A stretch of DNA of 64,000 nucleotides from NCBI RefSeq assembly GCF_001894925.1, contig NZ_BCXD01000012.1, forward strand, positions 1-64,000, written 5' to 3'. A program made the position numbers and the translations under genes. Positions 49,629 to 57,874 of this stretch are shown here, piece by piece. Each line of letters starts with the position of its first letter. Positions within the stretch are counted from its first letter, which is position 1. Source of the DNA: Rhodococcus rhodnii NBRC 100604. Its GTDB lineage: Bacteria; Actinomycetota; Actinomycetes; Mycobacteriales; Mycobacteriaceae. Under the pieces are notes generated by a model. That model did no database searches. It worked only from the letters and a program-made list of their open reading frames with translations, and was not told the origin of the DNA.

Positions 49629-51203
49629 TCAGTCGCGCGAGTCGTGCTCCGGGTCGTCGGTCTCGTCCGGCGCGACGAGAGCGCGTCCGGCTGCACCCTT
49701 GTCCGCGAGCGCGTCGAGGAACGAGCGAGCCCAGCGGTCGACGTCGTGCGTGAGCACCTGGCGACGCATCGCCCGCATCCGGCGGCGGCCGTCCTCGCGC
49801 GTCTGGTCCATCGCCGAGGTCATCGCGTCCTTGACGTTGTCGAGGTCGTGCGGATTGCACAGGTAGGCCTGACGCAATTCCGCTGCGGCACCGGTGAACT
49901 CGCTGAGCACGAGTGACCCGCCCAGATCGCTGCGGCAGGCCACGTACTCCTTCGCGACGAGGTTCATCCCGTCGCGCAGTGGCGTCACGAGCATGACGTC
50001 GGCGGCGACGAAGAACGCGATGAGTTCGTCGCGGGGGATCGGCCGATGGAGATAATGGACGACGGGGTGACCGACCTCGCCGTACTCGCCGTTGATGCGC
50101 GAGACCGTCTGCTCGATCGAACCACGAAGCCGCACATAGCTTTCGACGCGCTCGCGGCTCGGCGTCGCGAGCTGGACGAGGACGGTGTCGCTCGGGTCGA
50201 CGCGATCGTCCTGCAGCAGCTCGTACAGCGCTTCGAGCCGGACGTCGATGCCCTTCGTGTAGTCGAGCCGGTCGACGCCGAGCAGGATGTGCTTCGGATT
50301 GCCGAGTTCCTTGCGGATCGCCTTCGCGCGATCGCGGATCTTGCGGCTCCGTGCCTGCTCGTCGAGTTCTCCCGAGGCGATCGAGATGGGGAACGCGCCG
50401 ACCCGGACGGTGCGGAAGCCGACCTGCACGACGCCGAGCTTCGATCGCACGCCGACGGTGCCGCGAGAGGTCTGCTGGCCCGCGAGCCGCCGTGCGAGAT
50501 AGAGGAAGTTCTGTGCGCCGCCGGGCAGATGGAAGCCGATGAGATCGGCGCCGAGCAGCCCCTCGACGATCTCGGTCCGCCACGGCAACTGCATGAACAG
50601 CTCGACCGGCGGGAAGGGAATGTGCAGGAAGAACCCGATCGTGAGGTCGGGACGCAGCATCCGGAGCATCTTGGGGACGAGCTGGAGCTGATAGTCCTGC
50701 ACCCAGACCGTCGCGCCCTCGGCGGCCGCGGCGGCGGTGGCCTCCGCGAAGCGCCGGTTCACCTCGACGTACGCGTTCCACCAGTCGCGGTGGTACTCGG
50801 GGCGCACGATGACGTCGTGGTACAGCGGCCACAGCGTCGCGTTGGAGAAGCCCTCGTAGTAGCGCTCGACCTCGTCGGCGCTGAGCGGGACGGGAAACAG
50901 TTCGAGGCCGTCGTCGACCTCGGGTGCGAGATCGGCGTCCGGGACGCCCGCCCAGCCGACCCACGCGCCCTTGTTGTTGCGCAGCAACGGTTCCAGCGCG
51001 GTGACGAGGCCGCCCGGGCTGCGCTTCCAGCGCGTCGACCCGTCCGGGAGCCGTTCGAGATCGACGGGAAGCCGATTGGCGACGACGACGAAGTGCGCGT
51101 TCGCCGTCACCGCCGCGGTCCCGTCGTCTCGCGAATCGGTCCCGGTGTCCGGTGAATCGGATCCTGCGTCGCTGATCACTTCGTCGCCCCGGCTCTTCGT
51201 CAC
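49629..51203 (-). CDS. otsA: Trehalose-6-phosphate synthase OtsA
   Basis: 524 residues (500 in M. tuberculosis). A GT20 glycosyltransferase joining (U/A)DP-glucose and glucose-6-phosphate. [20 protein letters not shown] and [10 protein letters not shown] hold the N-terminal substrate residues; [35 protein letters not shown] and [10 protein letters not shown] complete the active site. The first 35 residues are an acidic Asp/Ser-rich extension. The GTG at 51203 has AAGGAAAG upstream. Trehalose made here feeds mycolic acid trafficking and stress protection. Confidence 0.95.
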   Translation of the reverse strand: MTKSRGDEVISDAGSDSPDTGTDSRDDGTAAVTANAHFVVVANRLPVDLERLPDGSTRWKRSPGGLVTALEPLLRNNKGAWVGWAGVPDADLAPEVDDGLELFPVPLSADEVERYYEGFSNATLWPLYHDVIVRPEYHRDWWNAYVEVNRRFAEATAAAAAEGATVWVQDYQLQLVPKMLRMLRPDLTIGFFLHIPFPPVELFMQLPWRTEIVEGLLGADLIGFHLPGGAQNFLYLARRLAGQQTSRGTVGVRSKLGVVQVGFRTVRVGAFPISIASGELDEQARSRKIRDRAKAIRKELGNPKHILLGVDRLDYTKGIDVRLEALYELLQDDRVDPSDTVLVQLATPSRERVESYVRLRGSIEQTVSRINGEYGEVGHPVVHYLHRPIPRDELIAFFVAADVMLVTPLRDGMNLVAKEYVACRSDLGGSLVLSEFTGAAAELRQAYLCNPHDLDNVKDAMTSAMDQTREDGRRRMRAMRRQVLTHDVDRWARSFLDALADKGAAGRALVAPDETDDPEHDSRD

Positions 51204-51247
51204 AGCTTTCCTTCGTTCGTGGGAGCGCCGCTGCAGCGCGGCGCAGA

Positions 51248-51273
51248 CCGGCCCGGACGCGTGTCCGGGCCGG
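51248..51273 (-). terminator. Hairpin between the 54-residue gene and otsA
   Basis: CCGGCCCGGAC(GCGT)GTCCGGGCCGG is a perfect 11-bp stem in the 76-bp gap. It lies downstream of the small gene and upstream of otsA, so it can end or attenuate transcription that starts at the small gene. Confidence 0.6.
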
Positions 51274-51279
51274 CGGCGA

Positions 51280-51444
51280 TCATTCGGCCTTCGCGGCGGG
51301 ACCGATGCCGAGCATCGACAGCAGCATCCTGCAGTCGTCCGCGTCGGAGGCGTACGCCGCGACGACGCGCTGCGCGCGGGTCGCGGTCTCGTCGGTGACG
51401 GGTTCGACGTCGGAGATCTCGTTGTCGGCGGTCTGGGCGGCCAT
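51280..51444 (-). CDS. 54-residue conserved small protein upstream of otsA (Rv3489-like)
   Basis: 54 residues: acidic N-terminal half ([12 protein letters not shown]), then [20 protein letters not shown] and [13 protein letters not shown]. tuberculosis has a 54-residue gene, Rv3489, in the same place beside otsA, so I treat it as its ortholog. The ATG at 51444 has AGAGGAAG at the right distance. No domain is recognisable. The conserved link to otsA suggests a partner or regulator of trehalose synthesis. Confidence 0.75.
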   Translation of the reverse strand: MAAQTADNEISDVEPVTDETATRAQRVVAAYASDADDCRMLLSMLGIGPAAKAE

Positions 51445-51637
51445 GGTCTTCCTCTCACCCCGGCGAACGGGTTGTTCACGGGTCTCGTCGGATCCGAGCC
51501 CTTGCACGACTCTATGAGACTCGGCGGGGGGCGCGCCACTCGCGGTCGGCGCAGGTCAGCGTGGTGGCGCCGCCGCCATGCCCGAGCTGACATACGCTTC
51601 GTCCCGTTGCAGCATCCACCGAAAGGACGACCTTCCG

Positions 51638-52441
51638 ATGCCCATTTCGACGATCAACGGAATCTCCCTGAACCATCAGGAGTCGGGGACCGGCGATCTG
51701 GTGGTGCTCGTGATGGGCACCGGGAGTCCCGGGCGTGTCTGGGATCTGCACCAGACTCCGGCGCTGACCGCCGCCGGGTATCGCGTCTGCACGTTCGACA
51801 ATCGGGGGATCGCTCCGTCCGACGAGGGTGCGGGCGGCATCACGATCGAGGACATGGTCGCCGACACCGCGGCGTTGATCGAACACCTCGGTGGCGGCCG
51901 CGCGCACGTCGTCGGGACGTCGATGGGTGCCCGCGTGGCGCAGGAACTCGCGCTCGCCTGGCCCGATCTCGTCGCGAAGGTCGTGCTGCTCGCGTCGCAC
52001 GCGCGCATGGACCGGTTCCAGCTCGTGCTGAGCGAGGGGGAGCGGCAGCTCGCGGACAGCGGCGTGGCACTGCCGCCGAAGTATCAGGCCGCCGTCACGG
52101 CGGCACTCAACCTCTCGCCTGCGTCGTTGCGCGACGACCGTGCCGCCCAGGACTGGCTGGATCTGTTCGAGTTCGGTGGCGGAAAGACCTCGCCCGGGGT
52201 GCGCGCCCAGCTCGAGATGGACCGGACCTACGACCGCCGCGAGGCGTATCGCGGGATCACGGCGCCGTGCCTGTCCGTCGGGTTCGCCGACGACCGCATG
52301 ATTCCGCCGTATCTGGCACGCGAGGTCGCCGACGCGGTGCCGGGCGGGCGTTACGTCGAGGTGCCCGACGCCGGGCACTACGGCTATCTCGAGCGGCCCG
52401 AGGTCGTGAACCGCATCATTCTGGACTTTCTTCGCGAATGA
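51638..52441 (+). CDS. Alpha/beta hydrolase
   Basis: 267 residues. Nucleophile Ser in [16 protein letters not shown], His in [15 protein letters not shown], and an Asp in GFADDRMIP. The oxyanion loop is unusual, [11 protein letters not shown] in place of the HG motif, as in a subgroup of 3-oxoadipate enol-lactonase-like and haloperoxidase-like enzymes. ATG at 51638. A single gene; substrate unknown. The last 14 bases of coding sequence and stop (TCTTCGCGAATGAC) are repeated 20 bp later. Confidence 0.85.
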   Translation: MPISTINGISLNHQESGTGDLVVLVMGTGSPGRVWDLHQTPALTAAGYRVCTFDNRGIAPSDEGAGGITIEDMVADTAALIEHLGGGRAHVVGTSMGARVAQELALAWPDLVAKVVLLASHARMDRFQLVLSEGERQLADSGVALPPKYQAAVTAALNLSPASLRDDRAAQDWLDLFEFGGGKTSPGVRAQLEMDRTYDRREAYRGITAPCLSVGFADDRMIPPYLAREVADAVPGGRYVEVPDAGHYGYLERPEVVNRIILDFLRE

Positions 52442-52535
52442 CACCTCTTCTTCGCGAATGACGTTGTGGCCCCGACGCGCGCAGAGGACGAGGGTCGTGT
52501 GCGACGGGGTGCCCCTTGCTATCGTGCGCGATGAG

Positions 52536-52554
52536 TAAGGATAGCCTGAGCTAT
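52536..52554 (+). promoter_or_regulatory. Iron-box-like operator (IdeR/DmdR type)
   Basis: TAAGGATAGCCTGAGCTAT matches the IdeR/DmdR box TTAGGTTAGGCTAACCTAA at 13 of 19 positions and contains GATAGC(CTGA)GCTATC, a perfect 6-bp inverted repeat. It lies 70 bp before the N-hydroxylase start, in the gap where its promoter must be. Iron repression of a siderophore gene is expected. Confidence 0.65.
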
Positions 52555-52623
52555 CTTTGGCACTCCTCGGTCGTCAGCGTCGCCGGTCGAGGGACCACAC
52601 GACCGCGAGGGGCAGGAACTTCC

Positions 52624-53991
52624 ATGACCGCAACGCCCGCGACGACGGAGCATTTCACCGACGACGACACCGCGCACGTCGTGGATGTCGTCGGGATCGG
52701 ATTCGGTCCCGCGAACCTCGCACTCGCCATCGCGATCGAGGAGCACGGCGACGCGAACCCGGCGGAACGGCTCTCCGCGGTGTTCCTCGAGCGTCAGCCG
52801 TCGTTCGAATGGCACCCGGGCATGCTGCTCGACGGCGCGACGATGCAGATCGCCTTCCCCAAGGACCTCGTGACACTCCGGAACCCGCGTTCGGCGTTCA
52901 CTTTCTTCTCGTACCTGCACGACCGCGGCCGGCTCGTCGACTTCGTCAACCATCAGACGTTCTTTCCGAGCCGTCACGAGTTCAACGACTACCTGCAGTG
53001 GGCGGCGGGCCGCGTCCGTGCCGACGTGCGGTGGAATCGCGAGGTCGTCGCGGTCTCGCCCGTCCGGATCGGGGGTCGCGACGCCTTCGCCGTGACGACG
53101 GCCGACGGCGAGCGGTTGCTCGCCCGCAACGTCGCGGTGGGAGCGGGGCTGCGCGAACGCATTCCGGAGTGGGCGACGGCGAGCAGTCGCTGTTTCCACA
53201 ACCACCGCTTCCTGTTCCACGTCGAATCGATGCCCGAGCCCGTCCACGGCAGGTTCGCCGTCCTCGGCGCCGGCCAGAGTGCGGCGGAGATCGTCCAGTA
53301 CCTGCACACGCGGTACCCGGAGGCCGAGGTCCACAGCGTCTTCGCGCGGTACGGCTACAGCCCCGCCGACGACAGCCCGTACGCGAACCGGATCTTCGAT
53401 CCCGAGGCGGTCGACGACTTCTACGGCGCGCCCGATCCGGAGCGCCGCAGACTCCTCGATCTCCACAAGCTCACCAACTACTCGTGCGTCGACATCGACC
53501 TCATCAACGAGCTGTACCGCGCCGAGTACCAGGAACGGGTCCGTGGGCAGCGGCGGCTCTTCATGCATCGTGCGTCCGAGATCGTCGGAGTGCGGGAGAC
53601 GGACACCGCGATCGACGTCGAGGTCCGCAGCACCGTCGACGGCCTCGTCGACTCGCTGACCTGCGACGCGCTGGTCCTGGCCACGGGATTCACGCCCGCG
53701 CCGCTCGCCCCGCTCTTCGGCGATCTCGTTCCCGCCGATCACAGCGGCGTCATCGGCCGCGACTACCGCCTCGACCTGCGGCCGGCGACCGATGCGGGCG
53801 TCTACCTGCAGGGCGGCACCGAACGGACGCACGGCCTGACCTCGTCGCTGCTGTCGAACGTGGCGATGCGGTCGGGAGATATCCTCGAATCCCTGCTGGC
53901 GGACCGGGCTCGCGAAACGAACCGGGACTCCGGAACGACACTTGATAGTGTGAATTCGTCCGACACGTATGCGACAAGTGAGGCCAAATGA
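52624..53991 (+). CDS. Siderophore L-ornithine/L-lysine N-hydroxylase
   Basis: 455 residues, a flavin-dependent N-hydroxylating monooxygenase of the IucD/PvdA/MbtG family. FAD motif [19 protein letters not shown], substrate region [25 protein letters not shown] motif [17 protein letters not shown], and the C-terminal LATGFTP motif. It makes the hydroxamate iron ligand from ornithine or lysine. The ATG at 52624 has GCAGGAA upstream. Coupled to mbtH by an ATGA overlap; the NRPS it serves is not in the window. Confidence 0.92.
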   Translation: MTATPATTEHFTDDDTAHVVDVVGIGFGPANLALAIAIEEHGDANPAERLSAVFLERQPSFEWHPGMLLDGATMQIAFPKDLVTLRNPRSAFTFFSYLHDRGRLVDFVNHQTFFPSRHEFNDYLQWAAGRVRADVRWNREVVAVSPVRIGGRDAFAVTTADGERLLARNVAVGAGLRERIPEWATASSRCFHNHRFLFHVESMPEPVHGRFAVLGAGQSAAEIVQYLHTRYPEAEVHSVFARYGYSPADDSPYANRIFDPEAVDDFYGAPDPERRRLLDLHKLTNYSCVDIDLINELYRAEYQERVRGQRRLFMHRASEIVGVRETDTAIDVEVRSTVDGLVDSLTCDALVLATGFTPAPLAPLFGDLVPADHSGVIGRDYRLDLRPATDAGVYLQGGTERTHGLTSSLLSNVAMRSGDILESLLADRARETNRDSGTTLDSVNSSDTYATSEAK

Positions 53992-54233
53992 GCACGAATC
54001 CGTTCGACGACGAGGACGGCCGTTTCTACGTCCTGGTCAACGACGAGGAGCAGTATTCGCTGTGGCCGACGTTCTCCGAGGTCCCCACGGGGTGGCGAGT
54101 CGTGTTCGGCGAGGACAGCCGGGCCGCGTGCCTCGAGTACGTCGAGAAGAACTGGACCGACATGCGGCCCAAGAGCCTGCGTGACGCGATGGAGGCGGAC
54201 GAAGCGGCGCGACGCGCTGCCGACGCCTCCTGA
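53988..54233 (+). CDS. mbtH: MbtH-like protein
   Basis: 81 residues with the complete MbtH pattern: [48 protein letters not shown] and [11 protein letters not shown], including the invariant tryptophans. MbtH proteins bind and activate NRPS adenylation domains. It shares the iron-box promoter of the N-hydroxylase, and should serve a hydroxamate siderophore NRPS encoded elsewhere. A strong hairpin follows. Confidence 0.96.
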   Translation: MSTNPFDDEDGRFYVLVNDEEQYSLWPTFSEVPTGWRVVFGEDSRAACLEYVEKNWTDMRPKSLRDAMEADEAARRAADAS

Positions 54234-54243
54234 CCGACCACAC

Positions 54244-54280
54244 CGAACGGCCGGACCCCTACACGGGGTCCGGCCGTTCG
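54244..54280. terminator. Strong bidirectional terminator between mbtH and thrE
   Basis: CGAACGGCCGGACCCC and GGGGTCCGGCCGTTCG form a perfect 16-bp stem with a TACAC loop, 10 bp after the mbtH stop and 18 bp from the convergent thrE stop. Confidence 0.85.
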
Positions 54281-54298
54281 CGTTCGTTCGTGCCCCGT

Positions 54299-55819
54299 TC
54301 AGGGGCCGGGATCGGGTGCGGCATCGAGCGCGGCAGCCGAGGAATCGCCCTCGCCCTTCGGCGTCGCACCGGAGCCGCGGGTGCGCCGCGAGCGTGGTTC
54401 GCGCACGACGGTGGGCTTGCGGCGGCGGATGAGGACGGGTCGGCGCAGATCGTCGACGCGGCGCAGAATCCGCGGCCGACGCAGCGTGCGGGCGATCCAC
54501 TCGCCGAAGGTGACACCGGCCGCGAGCGCGCAGCCCATACCGAACGCCGCGAGCATCGAGGTCAGGCCCACCACGACTTCGTCGTCCAGCAGCGCGTAGA
54601 GCCCGCGATACAGCGACAGGCCCGGGAGCAGCGGCGTGATGCCGGCGACCGCGACGATGAGCGGCGGGGTCAGCGCGCGGCGCGCGAGCAGACCGCCGAC
54701 GAGGCCGACGACCGTCGCCGCCATCGCCGACGCGAACACCGGACCCGCGGCGAGCGTGATGGCGACGGAGTAGACGAGTGCGCCGAGTGCGCCGCCCAGC
54801 CACGCCACGCTCAGGGCGCGGCGTTCGACGTAACACGCCAGGGCGTAGAAGAGCGCGGTGAACGCACCGGCGGCGACCATGATCGGCAGCCGGGCCAGGC
54901 CGACGACCTCGACGTTCGTCGGCGGCAGCGTCGAACCGAACATCCCCATGATCCGCAGCGAGATCGCGACACCCGCGATGATGCCGCCCGTCATCATGAC
55001 GAGCTCGAAGAATCTCGCGGCGGCCGTCACCGGGGCCCCCGTGATCGCGTCCTCGACGGAACCCACGAGCGACAGCCCCGACAACAGCACGATGACGCCC
55101 GCCGCGATGATCTGCGACGGTCTGATCTCGATGCCGAGCTGGTCCTGGAAGGTGTAGAGGGTCGCCGCGGGAGCCGCGGCGATGATGCCGCCCATCACCT
55201 GCTGGAAGAAGAAGGGCAGACCCCAGCGGTTGAGGACACGGTTCGTCCGGTCGATGACCGCCGTCGTGAGGAAGGCGACCGAGGCGACGAGGAGATCGCC
55301 GCCGAGCAGGATCGACACCGACGCCGCCATCGCCGACCACGCGAACGTCGCGATCCACCGGTGATAGGGGTGCGGGGCCGTCGTGATCTCGGTGAGCGCT
55401 TCGTGCGCTTCCTTCGGCGTGATCATCTCGCGACGGATCCGCCGGGTGAGCCTGTCCACGGCCGACAGTCGCGTGAAGTCCATCGAGCGGTAGTGGACGG
55501 TGCGCATCGTCGACGCGGGCGGCAGCGTCGGGCCGCGATAGGCCGACAGCCGGATCGAGTTGTACGTGACGTCGACGTCGGTCTGCGCGAGACCGTACGT
55601 CGCGGCGACGAACGACACCTGTTCGGCGGTGTCCATCGCGGCCGTACCCGACGCGAGATACACCTCGCCGACACGCACCGCGAGGTCGAGCACCTCGGTG
55701 ACGCGGGGGTCGTCGGTCAGGTCGATCGGCTGCAGCGGAGCCGGCGCGGACGTGACCGTGTCGATCGTCGCGCGCCGGTCGCCGGTCAACCGGTCGAAGA
55801 ACTGGGCGAGAGTCGTCAT
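54299..55819 (-). CDS. thrE: ThrE-family threonine/serine exporter
   Basis: 506 residues (489 in Corynebacterium glutamicum ThrE). An N-terminal soluble domain of about 140 residues (VRVGEVYLASGTAAMDTAEQ) is followed by ten membrane helices, in two halves; ITPLLPGLSLYRGLYALLDD is the best-conserved motif. The C-terminal 70 residues are Arg/Pro-rich and cytoplasmic. It exports L-threonine and L-serine by proton antiport. ATG at 55819, upstream of and divergent from tRNA-Thr, a neat but possibly accidental pairing. Confidence 0.88.
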   Translation of the reverse strand: MTTLAQFFDRLTGDRRATIDTVTSAPAPLQPIDLTDDPRVTEVLDLAVRVGEVYLASGTAAMDTAEQVSFVAATYGLAQTDVDVTYNSIRLSAYRGPTLPPASTMRTVHYRSMDFTRLSAVDRLTRRIRREMITPKEAHEALTEITTAPHPYHRWIATFAWSAMAASVSILLGGDLLVASVAFLTTAVIDRTNRVLNRWGLPFFFQQVMGGIIAAAPAATLYTFQDQLGIEIRPSQIIAAGVIVLLSGLSLVGSVEDAITGAPVTAAARFFELVMMTGGIIAGVAISLRIMGMFGSTLPPTNVEVVGLARLPIMVAAGAFTALFYALACYVERRALSVAWLGGALGALVYSVAITLAAGPVFASAMAATVVGLVGGLLARRALTPPLIVAVAGITPLLPGLSLYRGLYALLDDEVVVGLTSMLAAFGMGCALAAGVTFGEWIARTLRRPRILRRVDDLRRPVLIRRRKPTVVREPRSRRTRGSGATPKGEGDSSAAALDAAPDPGP

Positions 55820-56006
55820 ACGGCGCGGCGAGCCGTGTACGAGCGGGGCCTCGTCCGCTGCGAGCGCACCCGGAAATCGGGGGGACCGGAAACGACCATG
55901 CCTCTACGGTAGGGCACCGCGAACAGGTCGCGTACCGGTGTCCTCCCGGCCGCCGCGACGGCGGTCGTCGGGGTGGTGACGACGCTCGATTATGATGGCT
56001 CCGCAC

Positions 56007-56078
56007 GCCTCCTTAGCTCAGTGGTAGAGCACTCGCCTTGTAAGCGAAAGGTCGTCGGTTCAATCCCGACAGGGGGCT
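56007..56078 (+). tRNA. tRNA-Thr (anticodon TGT)
   Basis: 72 nt. Acceptor GCCTCCT/AGGGGGC with one G-U pair, D-arm GCTC/GAGC, anticodon loop CTTGTAA giving TGT, T-arm GTCGG/CCGAC with TTCAATC. The anticodon stem CTCGC/GCGAA has one C-A mismatch at its top. CCA is not encoded. A -10-like TATGAT lies at 55991-55996, 11 bp upstream. Its last 23 bases are the left att site of a decayed element. Confidence 0.95.
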
Positions 56079-56084
56079 CGGAAC

Positions 56085-56126
56085 GAGAAGGCCGCTACCA
56101 GCACGAATCTCGGTAGCGGCCTTCTC
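56085..56126 (+). terminator. Terminator after tRNA-Thr
   Basis: GAGAAGGCCGCTACC and GGTAGCGGCCTTCTC form a perfect 15-bp stem with a 12-base loop, followed by TGTC. It starts 6 bp after the tRNA and ends the tRNA transcript; it lies inside the decayed element. Confidence 0.75.
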
Positions 56127-56147
56127 TGTCAGCTCTCTCCGGACGCC

Positions 56148-56177
56148 GGATTGTCACGGATTGTCACGGATTGTCAC
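56148..56177. repeat. 10-bp GGATTGTCAC tandem repeat at the integrase 3' end
   Basis: GGATTGTCAC occurs three times without spacing at 56148-56177. The integrase fragment ends inside it (stop at 56154-56156). Direct repeats at this distance from an att core are typical arm-type integrase or Xis sites, but a chance duplication cannot be ruled out. Confidence 0.8.
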
Positions 56178-56380
56178 AACTCGCTGCACACTCGCGGCAG
56201 TGGTGGTCAGGGCCTCGTTCTGCGAGTGCACGTACGTCCTCATGGTGAACGCCGGATCGGAGTGTCCGAGCCACGCCGCGACGACGACGATCGGCACCGC
56301 CTGCATGTGCATCATCGTCCCGCACGTGTGCCGTGCGTCGTGCAGCCGAATGCGGTCGAGGCCGACGCTCTCCACCTGGC
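56154..56380 (-). pseudogene. Tyrosine recombinase (integrase), C-terminal fragment
   Basis: About 70 codons to a normal stop. RIRLHDARHTCGTMMHMQAV has the box II H-x2-R, VVVAAWLGHSDPAFTMRTYV has the WLGH motif and the nucleophilic Tyr. The upstream box I Arg and the whole core-binding domain are missing; before about 56380 the frame is unrelated. It is the end of an actinophage/ICE-type integrase, with its 3' end 75 bp from the tRNA. Not functional. Confidence 0.85.
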
Positions 56381-56538
56381 CGACCGGCCACTTTCGCGGT
56401 CCCGACGTGGTGTCGTTTCCACTGCTCGGTGTCACCTGTCTGTGCCTCCGGCCTGCGGGTTCCTCTATCCGAGACCGGGATTGCCGGGACTGCGACACGG
56501 AATGGGTCGCAACGCGCCGTGCCGGAGACGGGTCTGTC

Positions 56539-56901
56539 TCACACGCGTCCTCGACGCCACGTCCAGACGCACCAGACGATCCCCGCTACCGCTACTACGG
56601 GGAGCACCTGCCTCACCCTCTCCATCGTGACAAGCCGGTGGTACTGCTCACTCGACAGGAATTGCATTCCCTGCGCGTTGTCCGGGGTGGACAGATCCCA
56701 CCAGAAACTCCTCATTCCGCTCACTGCATGGGGCCAGGCAGTGAAAGCACCCACCGCCGCGACGGCCGCGAGGCACGTAACGGGAAAGGCCACCCAGAAC
56801 CAAGGAAACCCAGGGTTCCGCTCGAGTCGTGCGCGCCTCGGCAAGACCACACGCGCGACCAATACCACGACTCCGAGGGCAAGAAACAGCAACCACGCCA
56901 C
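56539..56901 (-). CDS. Small membrane protein inside the decayed element
   Basis: 120 residues with three likely membrane segments: AWLLFLALGVVVLVARVVL, FWVAFPVTCLAAVAAVGAF and VLPVVAVAGIVWCVWTW. The part between helices 2 and 3 (FWWDLSTPDNAQGMQFLSSE) is hydrophilic. GTG start at 56901. No family is recognised. The composition is a little less GC-rich than its surroundings, consistent with the element. A chance frame cannot be fully excluded, but the helices make it likely real. Confidence 0.5.
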   Translation of the reverse strand: MAWLLFLALGVVVLVARVVLPRRARLERNPGFPWFWVAFPVTCLAAVAAVGAFTAWPHAVSGMRSFWWDLSTPDNAQGMQFLSSEQYHRLVTMERVRQVLPVVAVAGIVWCVWTWRRGRV

Positions 56902-57186
56902 GGCGCAACGGTAGTGGTTTCACTCCCTGCCCAAGCCGCGAATGCCGTGGAGAACTCGAGCCAGCAGCTCGGAACGAACACGCAGTACGGGATTGCCGAT
57001 CAGCGAGCCCCCCGCCAGAGCCCCGAGTCCGGGCGTCGCGGTGGACAATTGATCAGGTGAGCTTTGAACTCAGGCACCGCAGCGCGGCGCTACGGCGAGA
57101 TCCTGGGACCCGCGTTGCGTGGTTCGGGTCCGTCACCGTTCGAGGATCGGTGAACGGAATCCGAGAAGCATGGATATGGTTCGGGT

Positions 57187-57546
57187 GTGCCCGAGATTGC
57201 CAGCCGGCGTCGCACCCAACCACCACCGCCTCGCTTTGTCTTCGAAGCCCTCACCAACCCTGAGCGTGACCCCGTTCGTCCGTGGCTGATCCTGCACAAC
57301 GACGAACAACGTCCCACGATCGCCGAAGTGGTGGAACCGAACCTCGTCGTCTGGACGTCGATCTGGCCGTGGCGCCCGGATGCCCGGATCCGCTTCGACA
57401 TCACGGGCCCACCACGCGGCAGCGCTACTCTGTGCTGGACATTGATCGTCGATGAACCAGTCCCGGACAGGGAAACGACCGTCCGCATGCGCAAGCGAGT
57501 GAATGAACTCATCAACGCGAATCTGCGCTTCACGTTCGGTCAGTAG
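57187..57546 (+). CDS. SRPBCC-like protein inside the decayed element
   Basis: 119 residues. PPPRFVFEALTNPERDPVRP, then VVEPNLVVWTSIWPWRPDAR and IRFDITGPPRGSATLCWTLI, follow a common actinobacterial hypothetical family with a START/polyketide-cyclase-like (SRPBCC) outline. Function unknown; a small lipophilic ligand is typical for the fold. GTG start at 57187, no strong ribosome-binding site. A frame on the other strand covers the same bases, but its protein has no family-like features. Confidence 0.65.
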   Translation: MPEIASRRRTQPPPPRFVFEALTNPERDPVRPWLILHNDEQRPTIAEVVEPNLVVWTSIWPWRPDARIRFDITGPPRGSATLCWTLIVDEPVPDRETTVRMRKRVNELINANLRFTFGQ

Positions 57547-57631
57547 TCGGCCGATCGAGGATCGGCTAGCGGGATCGCCCTGAATCACCTGGGTTCGATG
57601 CCGCTTCCTTCTGAGTCAGGAGGGATGAGCA

Positions 57632-57730
57632 CAAACCACGATTCGTTCCGCGGACGGCGTCCGGGCGCGAGATCTGCTCAGCCGCCAGTTCAGCGCGCAG
57701 GAACCCGACCGGGTCTGGGTGACCGACTTC
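57632..57730 (+). pseudogene. IS3-family transposase (OrfB) fragment
   Basis: The frame reads QTTIRSADGVRARDLLSRQF then SAQEPDRVWVTDF. This is the segment of IS3-type OrfB just before and including the first Asp of the DDE triad (RDLLxRxFxAxxPNRVWVTD). It has a stop three codons before and diverges straight after TDF, so only about 33 codons survive. No terminal inverted repeats are visible. It marks an old insertion near the right end of the element. Confidence 0.75.
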
Positions 57731-57790
57731 GCGCGAGACCTGAATCAGCAGGTGAGGCCGAATCTTTCCCTCTGGCCAGGGCCGCGAGTA

Positions 57791-57814
57791 CGGTTCGATC
57801 CCGACAGGGGGCTC
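57791..57814 (+). other. Right att site (copy of the tRNA-Thr 3' end)
   Basis: CGGTTCGATCCCGACAGGGG plus GCTC matches bases 56056-56079 at 23 of 24 positions; the single difference is A to G in the T-loop. It lacks the rest of a tRNA. The bases on both outer sides differ between the copies, so the repeat is exactly delimited. Confidence 0.85.
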
Positions 57815-57823
57815 CGGCGACAG

Positions 57824-57862
57824 CGAGGGGCCTCGCTTCCCGACCGGAAGCGAGGCCCCTCG
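57824..57862 (-). terminator. Terminator of the PepSY membrane protein gene
   Basis: CGAGGGGCCTCGCTTCC and GGAAGCGAGGCCCCTCG form a perfect 17-bp stem with a CGACC loop, 12 bp beyond the stop of the PepSY gene. Confidence 0.85.
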
Positions 57863-57874
57863 TCGTTTCTCGTG

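Larger units (their letters stand above)
56056..57814. mobile_element. Decayed integrative element inserted at tRNA-Thr
   Basis: The element is bounded by a 24-bp direct repeat with one mismatch: CGGTTCAATCCCGACAGGGG plus GCTC at 56056-56079, inside the tRNA, and the copy at 57791-57814. Between them are a terminator, the C-terminal piece of a tyrosine integrase next to the tRNA, a small membrane protein gene, a SRPBCC-like gene and an IS3 transposase fragment. The stretch 56902-57186 shows nothing. A short element with a truncated integrase is a remnant that has lost most of its content and can no longer excise by itself. Confidence 0.8.

Noticed and set aside
52429-52462. Short direct repeat TCTTCGCGAATGAC at the end of the alpha/beta hydrolase gene as an att or IS target duplication
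   Set aside because: Nothing mobile lies between the copies, which are 20 bp apart; it is a local duplication.
52516-52623. Longer N-hydroxylase starting at 52516
   Set aside because: The extension would run over the iron box and promoter and has no ribosome-binding site; the ATG at 52624 does.
56148-56177. CRISPR-like repeats
   Set aside because: The units are only 10 bp with no spacers and no cas genes are near.
57133-57588. 151-codon minus-strand frame over the SRPBCC-like gene
   Set aside because: No motif or family-like pattern; the plus-strand frame has a recognisable actinobacterial family pattern.
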